Below are positions 20,276 to 28,559 of a stretch of 64,000 bases of DNA, piece by piece. A program made the translations under genes and the position numbers. Source of the DNA: Geodermatophilus sabuli. Its GTDB lineage: Bacteria; Actinomycetota; Actinomycetes; Mycobacteriales; Geodermatophilaceae. Position 1 is the first letter of the stretch. Every line of letters begins with the position of its first letter. The notes under the pieces are model-generated. The model had not been told where the DNA came from, did no database searches, and saw only the letters and a program-made list of their open reading frames with translations. The stretch lies in NCBI RefSeq assembly GCF_900215145.1, contig NZ_OBDO01000014.1, positions 1 through 64,000 of the forward strand, written 5' to 3'.

Positions 20276-21898
20276 TCAGCCGAGTTCGGCGGCCACCATC
20301 GGCACCAGGGTGAGGTGTGGCTTGTTCTGGGCGAGCACCCGCAGCGACCACTTGTCGCTGAACAGCGCCAGCAGCTCACCGTCGGGGCGCTGCAGCACCT
20401 CGGCGCCGCTGGCGGCGGACAGCTCGCCGGCCGACGCCGCGTCGGTGACCCGGGCCAGGCGGTAGGGCAGCGGCTCCAGGGCGATCCGGGCGCCGAACTC
20501 GTGTTCCATCCGGTGCGCGGCCACCTCGAACTGCATGGGCCCGACGACGGCGAAGACGGGGGCGCCGTCGCCGCGGCGCTCGGAGGTCAGCACCTGGACG
20601 ACGCCCTCGCCGGCCAGCGTCTCGACGCCCTTGCGGAACTGCTTGTACCGGCTGGTGTCGGCGACGCGGGCGACCGCGAAGTGCTCGGGCGCGAAGGTCG
20701 TCACCGGCGGGTACGTGACCGGGCGGTCGGCGTACAGGGTGTCGCCGACGCCGAGCGCCGCGGCGTTGACCAGGCCGACGACGTCCCCGGGGTAGGCGGT
20801 CTCGATGGTCTCCCGGTCACGGCCGAAGACCTGCTGGGCGTACTTGGTGGCGAACGGCCGGCCGGTGCGGGCGTTGGTGACGACCATGCCGCGCTCGAAG
20901 ACGCCCGAGCAGACCCGGATGTAGGCCAGCCGGTCGCGGTGCCCGGTGTCCATCCCGGCCTGCACCTTGAACACGAACGCGCTGAACGGGGCGTCCACCG
21001 GGTGCGGCTCGCCCGCCTCGTCGGGCCGGGCGGTGGGCGCGGGGGCGAGGTCGACCAGGGTGTCCAGCAGCTGGCCGACGCCGAAGTTGGAGACGGCCGA
21101 GGCGAACAGCACGGGGGTGGTGACGCCCGAGAGGAACAGCTCCTGGTCGTGCTCGCCGGCCGTGGCGGCGAGCAGGTCGGCCTCCTCGTGGGCGACGGAC
21201 CACGCCTCGCCCTCGCGGGCGGCGGCCGCGGCGGGGGACAGCACCTCCTCGGGGGCGACGGTGGCGCCACCGGCGGTGCGGGTGAAGCGCCGGTAGCTCC
21301 CGTCGCGCCGGTCGAGCACCCCCCGGAAGTCCCCGGCGAGGCCGACCGGCCAGGTCAGCGGCGTCGGCGTGAGCCCGGTGCGCTCGGCGACCTCGTCCAT
21401 GAGCTCGAGGGCGGCCTTGCCGGGGCGGTCCCACTTGTTGACCACGGTGACCACCGGGATGCCCCGGTGCCTGCAGACGGCGAACAGCTTCATCGTCTGG
21501 GCCTCGAGACCCTTGGCGCCGTCGATGAGCATGACGGCGGCGTCGACCGCGGTCAGCACCCGGTAGGTGTCCTCGGAGAAGTCCGCGTGGCCGGGGGTGT
21601 CCAGCAGGTTCACCACGCAGTCGCGGTAGGCGAACTGCAGGGCCGCGGAGGTGATGGAGATGCCGCGGTCCCGCTCCATGTCCATCCAGTCCGACACGGT
21701 GCCGCGGCGCCCGGCCTTGCCGTGCACCGCGCCGGCCTGACCGATCACCCGGGCGTGCAGGGCCAGGGCCTCGGTGAGCGTCGACTTCCCGGCGTCGGGG
21801 TGACTGATCACCGCGAACGTCCGTCGTCGGGCGGTTTCACCGACGATGCGGTCGGCCTCGAGCCGTCCACCGACGGTGGTCATGGGGGACGTGCTCAC
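20276..21898 (-). CDS. prfC: peptide chain release factor 3
   Basis: A translational GTPase of 540 residues that recycles RF1/RF2 from terminating ribosomes. G-domain motifs are clear: SHPDAGKST (G1), the G2/switch region RDRGISITSAAL, DTPGHADFSEDTYR (G3) and NKWDRP (G4). The C-terminal beta-barrel and RF3-specific VGPMQFEVAAHRMEHEFG and SDKWSLRVLAQ segments separate it from EF-G. The GTG at 21898 is chosen because CAGGAG lies eight bases upstream; the in-frame ATG five codons later has none. It is convergent with pgi. Confidence 0.95.
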   Translation of the reverse strand: MSTSPMTTVGGRLEADRIVGETARRRTFAVISHPDAGKSTLTEALALHARVIGQAGAVHGKAGRRGTVSDWMDMERDRGISITSAALQFAYRDCVVNLLDTPGHADFSEDTYRVLTAVDAAVMLIDGAKGLEAQTMKLFAVCRHRGIPVVTVVNKWDRPGKAALELMDEVAERTGLTPTPLTWPVGLAGDFRGVLDRRDGSYRRFTRTAGGATVAPEEVLSPAAAAAREGEAWSVAHEEADLLAATAGEHDQELFLSGVTTPVLFASAVSNFGVGQLLDTLVDLAPAPTARPDEAGEPHPVDAPFSAFVFKVQAGMDTGHRDRLAYIRVCSGVFERGMVVTNARTGRPFATKYAQQVFGRDRETIETAYPGDVVGLVNAAALGVGDTLYADRPVTYPPVTTFAPEHFAVARVADTSRYKQFRKGVETLAGEGVVQVLTSERRGDGAPVFAVVGPMQFEVAAHRMEHEFGARIALEPLPYRLARVTDAASAGELSAASGAEVLQRPDGELLALFSDKWSLRVLAQNKPHLTLVPMVAAELG

Positions 21899-22042
21899 GG
21901 GGGTGCTCCTGGGGACGCGGGCGGGGCGGGGCTGCCGTTCCCGGACCGGAGGCCGGGCAGGCCGCGCGCGTTCCCGGGGTCCGCCCCTCCCCACGACGTT
22001 ACGGCACGTGGGGGTCCTGCCGCCGTGTCCGTCGCCACCCGC

Positions 22043-22068
22043 GCCCGGGCCGGCCACCCGGCCCGGGC
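22043..22068 (-). terminator. terminator of the meta-cleavage operon
   Basis: Perfect 11-base arms (22043-22053 and 22058-22068, GCCCGGGCCGG type) around the loop CCAC, beginning about 12 bases past the last gene of the minus-strand catabolic operon. Confidence 0.6.
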
Positions 22069-22080
22069 ACGGGCGCCCGG

Positions 22081-23247
22081 TCAGGCCCGCCCGAGCTCGG
22101 CGAAGGTGTCCGCGACCCAGTCGGCGACGAAGGTGCTCACGTGGGGCAGGTGGTCCAGCCCGATGTGCTCCGTCGCGCCCTCCTCCGGCGTGAACACCCG
22201 CAGCTCGCGCTTGGGGGAGTTCACCGCCTGGTCGAAGGAGCGGTGCGCCATCTCCAGGGGGATCTGCCGGTCGTTGGCGCCGTGCGCGATGAGGAACGGC
22301 ACGGTGATCCGCTCCACCACGCCCTCGAGGTGGACGTCGTCGGCGAACTCGATGAACTGCTGCAGGTCGGTGTGGCCCCAGACCCACAGCACGTGCTCCC
22401 AGTAGTGGGGCACCGGCCGCTCGCCCTCGCGCTCGAGCCGGCGGCGCTGCACCGCGCCCCAGTCGTGGTTGGCGCCCCAGGCCACGCACAGGGCGAAGCG
22501 CTTCTCGAACGCCGCCGCGCGCGGCGCGTAGTAGCCGCCCAGCGACCAGCCGACGACGCCGATGCGCGCGGCGTCGACATCGGGGCGCTGCTCCAGCCAG
22601 TCCACCGCCGCGCCGGCCCAGACCTCGGCGTCGATCCGGGCCGTCAGCCCCTGCAGCCGCAACGCCTCGCCGGTGCCGGGCTGGTCGAGCATGAGACAGG
22701 AGATGCCGCGGGCGGCCAGCTCCTCCCAGTGGTTGGAGGCGTACATGTGCTCCTTGGTGGAGTCCAGCCCGTTGACCAGCACCATCACCGGTGCGGGGCC
22801 GTCGTCGGTGGCCGGCGCGGCGCTGAAGTAGGCCGGCAGCGTCGTCCCCTCGTACGGGATCTCCACGCGGGAGACCCGCGGGCTGTGCGTCTCGAAGGCC
22901 CGCTGCGCCAGCTCCAGCATCCGCCGGTACGTCGGGACCCGGTTCGGGTCGGAGTGCGCGAGCATCCGCTCGGCCTGGGCCAGGTAGTTGCTGGCGCGGA
23001 ACCACAGCTGCCCGGCGGTGCGGGTGTGGCCACGCTTCTCGGCCTCCTCGGCCTGGCCGACGAGCTGGTCGGTCAGCGCCGTCCACGCGCGGAGGAAGTC
23101 CGGGGTGCCGGCGTCCTCCCCGGCGTTGGCGGCGTCCTTGATCGGCCGGCAGGCGCGGTCGACCTCGTCGATCAGCCCGCCGGAGTTCAGCGTCGCGACG
23201 ACGCTGAGGTTCCAGGTGTAGGGGCCGGTGGGGAAGTACTCGAACAC
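22081..23247 (-). CDS. alpha/beta hydrolase, 2,6-dihydropseudooxynicotine hydrolase-like
   Basis: A 388-residue enzyme with an N-terminal helical cap region (about 1-130) before an alpha/beta-hydrolase core, the architecture of 2,6-dihydropseudooxynicotine hydrolase and related C-C bond hydrolases. The nucleophile elbow is VVGWSLGGYYA; the acid lies in AHGANDRQIPLE and the histidine in EHIGLDHLPH. In this operon it probably cleaves the dienoate or diketone formed after ring fission. The GTG at 23247 follows GAGAGGA and gives the natural N-terminus VFEYFPTGPYTW; the open frame upstream of it is not convincing. Last gene of the operon. Confidence 0.8.
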   Translation of the reverse strand: MFEYFPTGPYTWNLSVVATLNSGGLIDEVDRACRPIKDAANAGEDAGTPDFLRAWTALTDQLVGQAEEAEKRGHTRTAGQLWFRASNYLAQAERMLAHSDPNRVPTYRRMLELAQRAFETHSPRVSRVEIPYEGTTLPAYFSAAPATDDGPAPVMVLVNGLDSTKEHMYASNHWEELAARGISCLMLDQPGTGEALRLQGLTARIDAEVWAGAAVDWLEQRPDVDAARIGVVGWSLGGYYAPRAAAFEKRFALCVAWGANHDWGAVQRRRLEREGERPVPHYWEHVLWVWGHTDLQQFIEFADDVHLEGVVERITVPFLIAHGANDRQIPLEMAHRSFDQAVNSPKRELRVFTPEEGATEHIGLDHLPHVSTFVADWVADTFAELGRA

Positions 23248-23261
23248 GGTGGTCCTCTCGA

Positions 23262-24251
23262 TCAGGCGGTGCGCTTGCGGGTCCGCGGGCGCGGCCGGGC
23301 GGGGCGGACCGGCGGCAGCTCGAGGCCCTCGACGACGCGGTTGCGGATGGTGCCGATGCCCTCGACGGTCATCTCGACGACGTCGCCGGGCCGCAGCGGG
23401 GGCGGGGTCTGCTCGCCGCGGCGGCCCCACAGCTCGGCCAGGCAGCCGCCGTTGCCGCAGGTGCCGGAGCCGAGCACGTCACCGGCCCGGACCTCGGTGC
23501 CGCGGGAGGCGTAGGCGATGAGCTCCTCGAACGGCCAGCCCATGTTGGACAGCAGGTCCTGGCCGACCTCGACCCCGTTGACCGACACCCGCATGTCCAG
23601 GGCGAGGAAGCCCTCGTCGTCGCGGTACGGCTCGAGCTCGTCGGCGGTCACCAGCCAGGGGCCCAGCGTGGTGGCCGAGTCCTTGCCCTTGGCCGGGCCG
23701 AGCTTGACCGCCATCTCCCGGAACTGCAGGTCGCGGGCCGACCAGTCGTTGAGGACGGTGTACCCGAACACGTGCTCGCGCGCCGCCGCCGGGGTCAGCG
23801 AGGCGCCGGCAACGCCGTCGACGGAGCCGACGACGACGGCCACCTCGAGCTCGAAGTCGAAGCGCCGGGATCCGGGCGGGACGGCGACGTCGTCGAACGC
23901 CCCGATGAGCGCGTAGGGGTTGGTGAAGTAGAACGTCGGCGCCTGGTACCACTCCGGCGCGACCGGCTCGCCGCTGGGCGCCACCATCCCCTCGACGTGC
24001 TCCTCGAACGCGACGAAGTCCCGCACGGTCGGCGCGGCGAGCGGCGGCAGCAGGCGCACCGACCCGACCGGCACGGCCGGGCCGGCCAGCGCCGCCGTCC
24101 CGGCCTCCAGGGCCGCGGGGAGCCCCGCGCGGACGAGGTCGAGCACCGTCGTCCGCGCGGGGAGCTCGTGCAGCCCGGCGGTGCCGTCGTGGCGTGTGGA
24201 CACGACGCCGGACCGGACCTGGCCGTCGGCCTCCCAGGTGGCGAACCGCAT
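23262..24251 (-). CDS. fumarylacetoacetate hydrolase family protein
   Basis: A 329-residue FAH-fold enzyme. The metal-binding region reads FDFELEVAVVVG near residue 148 (acidic ligands), followed by GYTVLNDWSARDLQ and KGKDSATTLGPWLVT, all family signatures. The C-terminal RAGDVLGSGTCGNGGCLAE closes the active site. In a meta-cleavage pathway it could act as hydratase, decarboxylase or acylpyruvate hydrolase. It starts at ATG with a 4-base overlap with the extradiol dioxygenase stop, showing tight coupling. The basic C-terminal tail RPRPRTRKRTA is unusual. Confidence 0.85.
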   Translation of the reverse strand: MRFATWEADGQVRSGVVSTRHDGTAGLHELPARTTVLDLVRAGLPAALEAGTAALAGPAVPVGSVRLLPPLAAPTVRDFVAFEEHVEGMVAPSGEPVAPEWYQAPTFYFTNPYALIGAFDDVAVPPGSRRFDFELEVAVVVGSVDGVAGASLTPAAAREHVFGYTVLNDWSARDLQFREMAVKLGPAKGKDSATTLGPWLVTADELEPYRDDEGFLALDMRVSVNGVEVGQDLLSNMGWPFEELIAYASRGTEVRAGDVLGSGTCGNGGCLAELWGRRGEQTPPPLRPGDVVEMTVEGIGTIRNRVVEGLELPPVRPARPRPRTRKRTA

Positions 24252-25189
24252 CAGACCGGCGGGGCCACGAACAGGCCCTTGTCCGGGTCGTTGAACGACT
24301 TCGCCGCGACGAACTCGTTCATGGCGTTGGCGGTGCCCCACTGGTCGGAGACCTCGGGGTTGCTGAAGTCGTAGACGTGCGGGTGCCAGGTGTCCTCGTC
24401 GAGGACGTCCAGCTCCGTCGTGTACTCCACGGTGTTGCCGTGCGGGTCGAGGAAGTAGCTGAAGGTGTTGTTGCCGGCCAGGTGGCGGCCCGGGCCCCAG
24501 ATCTTCTCCACGCCGGCGCGCAGCAGCCGGCCGGTGCCGCGCATGTACTCGTCGACGCCGCGCAGCTCGAAGCTGGCGTGGTGCAGCGAGGGGTGCGGGC
24601 CGCGGGCGATGGCCATCGAGTGGTGCCAGGGGTTGGTGCGCAGGAACCACATCATCGAGCCCATCCGCGGGTGCATGAGCGTGTCCGACAGGGAGAAGCC
24701 CAGGTGCCGGTCGTAGAAGGCGACGGTCGCCTCGGGGTCGGCGGAGTTGACGACGACGTGCGAGAGGCGGACCGGGACGGACTCGCCCTCCTCGATCGGG
24801 CGGTGCTGCCGCACGGCGACGTCCGAGCTGATCTCGACGGTGCGGCCCTCGTTGTCGAAGAACCGGAAGCCGTAACCGCCGCCGGGCGTCTGCAGGGTGC
24901 CCGGCTCGGTGACCAGCCGAACGCCTTCGGACGCCAGCCGGCCGGCGAGGGTGTCGACGTCGGCGGCGTCCCCCGCCCCGAAGGAGATCAGGTCGATCCG
25001 CTTGTCGGTCGCCTCGCGCAGCCGGACGACGTACTGCTCCGGGCTGCCCTCGGCGGCGAGGAAGGTGAGCCCGGAGTCGGTGTGCTCCTCCTTCAGGCCC
25101 CAGGTGCTGGTGAAGAACTCGCGCTGCACGGCGAGGTCGGGCACGGCGAGGTCGACGTGCCGCAGGTGCGTGATCAGGCGCTGGGTCAT
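24251..25189 (-). CDS. type I extradiol (VOC) ring-cleavage dioxygenase
   Basis: A two-domain vicinal-oxygen-chelate dioxygenase of 312 residues. The second domain carries the iron ligands: His144 (RLSHVVVN), His203 or 204 (LHHASFEL) and Glu255 (GNTVEYTTE), matching the His-His-Glu triad of catechol 2,3-dioxygenases. Domain 1 (about 1-125) is the non-catalytic half. It should open a catechol formed by the upstream hydroxylase next to its diol. The exact substrate is not readable. It overlaps the FAH gene by a few bases. Confidence 0.9.
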   Translation of the reverse strand: MTQRLITHLRHVDLAVPDLAVQREFFTSTWGLKEEHTDSGLTFLAAEGSPEQYVVRLREATDKRIDLISFGAGDAADVDTLAGRLASEGVRLVTEPGTLQTPGGGYGFRFFDNEGRTVEISSDVAVRQHRPIEEGESVPVRLSHVVVNSADPEATVAFYDRHLGFSLSDTLMHPRMGSMMWFLRTNPWHHSMAIARGPHPSLHHASFELRGVDEYMRGTGRLLRAGVEKIWGPGRHLAGNNTFSYFLDPHGNTVEYTTELDVLDEDTWHPHVYDFSNPEVSDQWGTANAMNEFVAAKSFNDPDKGLFVAPPV

Positions 25190-25212
25190 GGTGGTATCGC
25201 TTTCTTCCGATC

Positions 25213-25274
25213 AGGACGGCCCTCCTGCAGGGGCCCGGCGCGAGCGTGCGAGCGCTGGGGAGCAGGAGGGTCCT
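25213..25274 (-). repeat. 3'-end hairpin element, copy related to 2.56 kb
   Basis: Arms 25213-25228 and 25262-25274 (GCAGGAGGGTCCT) pair over 13 positions with a 2-base bulge; the loop holds GAGCGTGCGAG. The element begins three bases past the stop of the FAD monooxygenase gene. A related sequence with the same GAGCGTGCGAG and GGGTCCT segments lies just past the pdxY stop (2561-2603). Confidence 0.5.
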
Positions 25275-25277
25275 CTC

Positions 25278-26408
25278 TCAGGCGGGTTGGCTGGTCAGCT
25301 GGGCGATGCTGCGCATCACCGCGGGGATGTCGCCCTGGATGTGGTCGAGCTGCCACTGGGCGACCTGGTTGGAGGCCTCGACGACGGTGCTCGCGCGCTC
25401 GAAGCGGCGGGCGGTGAAGGCGTCCCACAGGTCGGCGTCGACCGCGTCGCGGGTGAGCAGCAGGTCGGTGAGCGCGTAGGCGTCCTCGAGGGCCTGCGCG
25501 CCGCCCTGGGCGATGGTGGGCGGGCAGGTGTGCGCGGCGTCACCGATGAGCACGACCCGGCCGCGGTTCCACGGCGCCGGCAGCACGTGCGTCTCGAACC
25601 AGGTGTAGTTCACCCGGCCCGGGTCGGTCAGCGTCGCGCGGATCTCGTCCCACGGGCCGTGGTAGGCCTGCGACAGCTCCCTCATGGTGGCCAGCTGCTG
25701 CTCGGGGGTCAGCGTGGAACGGTCCTGGGCCGGCTCCACGATGTAGGCGTAGAGGCTGTCCTGCCCGGTGGGGCAGTAGCCGGCGATGAACGAGGGTCCG
25801 CCGTAGTAGAGGTCGGTGCGGGTGACGCTCGCCGGCCGGGGGCCGAAGGCGCGCCAGATGCCCATGCCGACCGCCTTCGTCTCCAGGTCGATGCCCAGCG
25901 CCCGGCGGGTCCAGGAGCGGACGCCGTCGGCGCCGACGACGAGGTCGTAGCGGCCGGTCCCGCCGTCGGCGAACGTCACGTCGACGCCGTCGTCGTCCTG
26001 CCGGAGCTCGGTGTGCGTGGTGCCGAGGCGGACCTTGACGCCGACCTCGACGGCGCGGTCGACGAGGATCCGGGCGAGCTCCGGCCGGGGCATCCCCATC
26101 GCGGCGGGCAGGTCGGGGCCGCCGGTCTTCGCGTCGGGGATCTCGGCGACGACGGTGCCGGCCGGGTCCGGGGCGCGGATGCCGGTGACGTCGAAGGCGT
26201 AGCCGGCCGAGCGCACCTGCTCCCAGACGCCGAGCGTGCGCAGCTCGCGCAGCGCGTTGCCCTGCAGGGTGATGCCGGAGCCGAGCGCGGTGGCCTCGGG
26301 CCTGATCTCGACCAGGTCGACGGCGACGCCGGCCTCGGCGAGGCGGATGGCGGTGGCGGTGCCGGCCAGGCCGGCTCCGACCACGAGGACCGAGTTCACG
26401 GCGGGCAC
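25278..26408 (-). CDS. FAD-dependent aromatic hydroxylase
   Basis: A class-A flavoprotein monooxygenase of 376 residues. The dinucleotide fold VVGAGLAGTATAIRLAEAG is at the N-terminus, the DG motif is LVVGADGVRSWTRR near residue 165, and the GD motif is RGRVVLIGDAAHTCPPTIAQGGAQALEDA (given as two parts: VVLIGDAAHTCPP and AQGGAQALEDA) near residue 290. Such enzymes use NAD(P)H to hydroxylate phenolic or hydroxypyridine acids. It probably makes the diol cleaved by the next enzyme. The GTG at 26408 has GGGAG upstream and lies 12 bases after the cyclase gene. Confidence 0.88.
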   Translation of the reverse strand: MPAVNSVLVVGAGLAGTATAIRLAEAGVAVDLVEIRPEATALGSGITLQGNALRELRTLGVWEQVRSAGYAFDVTGIRAPDPAGTVVAEIPDAKTGGPDLPAAMGMPRPELARILVDRAVEVGVKVRLGTTHTELRQDDDGVDVTFADGGTGRYDLVVGADGVRSWTRRALGIDLETKAVGMGIWRAFGPRPASVTRTDLYYGGPSFIAGYCPTGQDSLYAYIVEPAQDRSTLTPEQQLATMRELSQAYHGPWDEIRATLTDPGRVNYTWFETHVLPAPWNRGRVVLIGDAAHTCPPTIAQGGAQALEDAYALTDLLLTRDAVDADLWDAFTARRFERASTVVEASNQVAQWQLDHIQGDIPAVMRSIAQLTSQPA

Positions 26409-26419
26409 GGTCGGCTCCC

Positions 26420-27424
26420 TCACTTGACGGCGATCGGGTTGACGGGGGCGCCGACGGCGCCGGTCACGGGCAGGGGGGCGGCGGTGAGGAAGAAGTCCCA
26501 CTGGCCGTCGGTGGCGCAGTCGGCCGCGAGCGCGTCGAGGTCCCACATCTCGCCGATGAACAGGCCGATGTTCGGGATGGCGACCTGGTGCAGCGGCTGG
26601 AAGGCGACGTCGAACTCGTTGGGCCGCACCTCGAAGCCCCAGGTGTCGGTCGCGATGCCGGCGATCTCGGTGCCGTGCAGCCAGTCGGCGGTGGTGAAGG
26701 ACAGGCCGGGGGCGGCGCCGCCGGCGTAGTCGCCCCAGCCACGGCCCTCGGCGATGTCGCGACGGGCGCGGGTGAGCCGACCGGTGCGGACACAGAGCAG
26801 GTCACCGCGGCCGACGCGGGCGGACCCGCCCTGGGCGGCGATCGTCGCCTCGAGGTGCTCGGCGGTGATCGCGAAGCCGTCGGGCAGCTCGCCGTCGGTG
26901 CCGATCGCCCGGCCGACGTCGAGCAGGACGCCGCGGCCGGCGAACAGCGCCGCGGTGGTCTCGATGCCGGTGACCGAGTCGCCGTCACTGGTGACGACGT
27001 CACCCGCGCGGCGGCCGTTGTACGCCATCCCGTGGTCGAAGATGTGGCCGAGGCCGTCCCACTGGGTGGAGGCCTGCAGCGGCATGAAGATGACGTCGTC
27101 GGCGCCGCCGATGCCGTGCGGGAAGCCCTGGGTGCCGCGCTCGGCGTCCACGCCGGTGTCGGTCATGGTGTGCACCGGGTTGGTCCGCCGGCGCCAGCCC
27201 TTCTGCGGGCCGTCCATGTCGAAGGACTGGGCCAGGGAGAAGCTCGCGCCCCGCCGGACCAGCCGGGCGCCCTCGACGCGCTTGGCCTCGTCGAGGAAGT
27301 TCAGGGTGCCCAGCACGTCGTCGGCACCCCAGCGGCCCCAGTTGGAGCAGCGCTTCGCCGCGGCGGCGATGGCGGACTCGGGGTCGGTGCGGTCCAGTGG
27401 GGGGATGTCGGTGGCGCGGGTCAC
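26420..27424 (-). CDS. cyclase-family (COG1878) hydrolase
   Basis: A 334-residue metal-dependent hydrolase of the kynurenine-formamidase/cyclase superfamily, long subtype. The metal/active-site region reads STQWDGLGHIFDHGMAYNG near residue 118, where short formamidases have HxDxPxH; the Gln-Trp-Asp-Gly form is normal for this subtype. It may open an amide, lactone or ring-fission product. It is the first gene of the five-gene operon and is divergent from the LysR regulator; the GTG start lies 47 bases from the LysR-type box. Confidence 0.82.
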   Translation of the reverse strand: MTRATDIPPLDRTDPESAIAAAAKRCSNWGRWGADDVLGTLNFLDEAKRVEGARLVRRGASFSLAQSFDMDGPQKGWRRRTNPVHTMTDTGVDAERGTQGFPHGIGGADDVIFMPLQASTQWDGLGHIFDHGMAYNGRRAGDVVTSDGDSVTGIETTAALFAGRGVLLDVGRAIGTDGELPDGFAITAEHLEATIAAQGGSARVGRGDLLCVRTGRLTRARRDIAEGRGWGDYAGGAAPGLSFTTADWLHGTEIAGIATDTWGFEVRPNEFDVAFQPLHQVAIPNIGLFIGEMWDLDALAADCATDGQWDFFLTAAPLPVTGAVGAPVNPIAVK

Positions 27425-27470
27425 GTCCCTACGGTCGGGGGCGCCGAGGTATCAGGGAAGACCGAAAGAG

Positions 27471-27485
27471 TGATGCCGGGCATCA
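27471..27485. promoter_or_regulatory. LysR-type operator TGATGCCGGGCATCA
   Basis: A 15-bp perfect inverted repeat around one central base, of the T-N11-A form used by LysR regulators. It lies between the divergent catabolic operon and its LysR gene. An identical copy occurs at 28453-28467, followed in both cases by GCG. Confidence 0.8.
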
Positions 27486-27493
27486 GCGTCGTC

Positions 27494-27499
27494 TATAGG
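27494..27499 (+). promoter_or_regulatory. -10 element TATAGG of the LysR gene
   Basis: TATAGG ends ten bases before the GTG start of the regulator, so its mRNA would have a leader of only a few bases. The LysR box lies directly upstream, as expected for negative autoregulation. Confidence 0.4.
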
Positions 27500-27509
27500 C
27501 TGCGCAGTC

Positions 27510-28430
27510 GTGAACCTGGGCAGCCTGGACCTCAACCTGCTGGTGTCGCTGGACGCGCTGCTCGACCAGCGCAGCGTCACGCGGGCGGCGCAGCAACTGG
27601 GGCTGAGCCAGCCGGCGCTGTCGGCGTCCCTGGCCCGGCTGCGGCGACACTTCGGCGACGAGCTGCTCTCCCGTGTCGGCAACTCCTACCGGTTGACGCC
27701 GCTGGCCGCGCAGCTGAAGCCTCGGGTGCGGGTGGCGCTGGACGGCGTGGAGCGGGTGTTCAGCGCGCAGCCGGAGTTCGACCCCGGCCAGTCGACCCGC
27801 GAGTTCTCGCTGCTGGTCAGCGACTACGGCTGCGCCGTCTTCGGGGACGCGCTGACCCAGTTGCTGGAGGAGGAGGCGCCGGGAGCGCGGCTGCGGCTGG
27901 CGCACAACACCCCGGACGCGGTCGACCAGGCCCAGCAGACGCTGCTCAACACCGACCTGATGCTGCTGCCGCGCGGCTTCCTCACGGACCTGCCCCACGC
28001 CGACCTCTACCGCGACCGGTGGGTGCTCGTGGTCTCGGCCGACAACACCGACGTGGGGGAGTCGCTCACCGTCGAGCAGCTGGGGTCGATGCCCTGGGTG
28101 GCGACCTACCACGGGCCGACGGCGTCCACCCCGGCCGCGCGGCAGATGCGGATGCTCGGCATCGAGCCGCGGGTCCAGGTGGTCACCGAGAGCTTCCTGA
28201 CCGTGCCGGGCCTGGTCGCCGGCAGCGGACGGATCGCCCTGCTGCAGGAGCGGCTGGTCCAGCTGCTGCCGCTGGACGTCGGCGTCCGGGCCCTGCCGCC
28301 GCCGGTCGAGGTGGGTCCCCTGCTGGAGGCGATGTGGTGGCACCCGGTCTACGACCGGGACCCGGAGCACCAGTTCTTCCGCGACCTCGTGCTGCGGGCG
28401 GCGCACCAGGCGACCGCTCCGGTGGGCTGA
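27510..28430 (+). CDS. LysR-family regulator
   Basis: A 306-residue LysR-type regulator. The winged helix-turn-helix is at residues 5-65 (SVTRAAQQLGLSQPALSASL), followed by the linker helix and an effector-binding domain (about 95-300), closest in style to the NodD/LinR group. It presumably binds an aromatic inducer and controls both the divergent meta-cleavage operon and the MFS gene downstream, because the same 15-bp box occurs in front of each. The GTG start has no obvious ribosome-binding site, consistent with a near-leaderless message. Confidence 0.9.
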   Translation: MNLGSLDLNLLVSLDALLDQRSVTRAAQQLGLSQPALSASLARLRRHFGDELLSRVGNSYRLTPLAAQLKPRVRVALDGVERVFSAQPEFDPGQSTREFSLLVSDYGCAVFGDALTQLLEEEAPGARLRLAHNTPDAVDQAQQTLLNTDLMLLPRGFLTDLPHADLYRDRWVLVVSADNTDVGESLTVEQLGSMPWVATYHGPTASTPAARQMRMLGIEPRVQVVTESFLTVPGLVAGSGRIALLQERLVQLLPLDVGVRALPPPVEVGPLLEAMWWHPVYDRDPEHQFFRDLVLRAAHQATAPVG

Positions 28431-28452
28431 TCCCGGGCGTCATCACCGTGAC

Positions 28453-28467
28453 TGATGCCGGGCATCA
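28453..28467. promoter_or_regulatory. second LysR-type operator, identical copy
   Basis: TGATGCCGGGCATCA, identical to 27471-27485, lies 107 bases upstream of the MFS transporter start. Several extra TGATG half-sites occur around it (28441-28445 inverted, 28484-28488, 28519-28523). Confidence 0.8.
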
Positions 28468-28517
28468 GCGATCAGCAGTTCCCTGATGGGTGCCGCCGTC
28501 CGCACACTCCTCGCCCA

Positions 28518-28531
28518 GTGATGCCGGTCAC
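28518..28531. promoter_or_regulatory. CRP/FNR-like palindrome GTGA-N6-TCAC
   Basis: GTGATGCCGGTCAC is a GTGA-N6-TCAC inverted repeat like CRP-family sites. It lies 29 bases before the transporter start. Similar sites precede the hydrolase at 33.1 kb and the racemase at 42.4 kb. Confidence 0.4.
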
Positions 28532-28559
28532 GGGACCGGCGCCCGATCGAGGAGTGCCC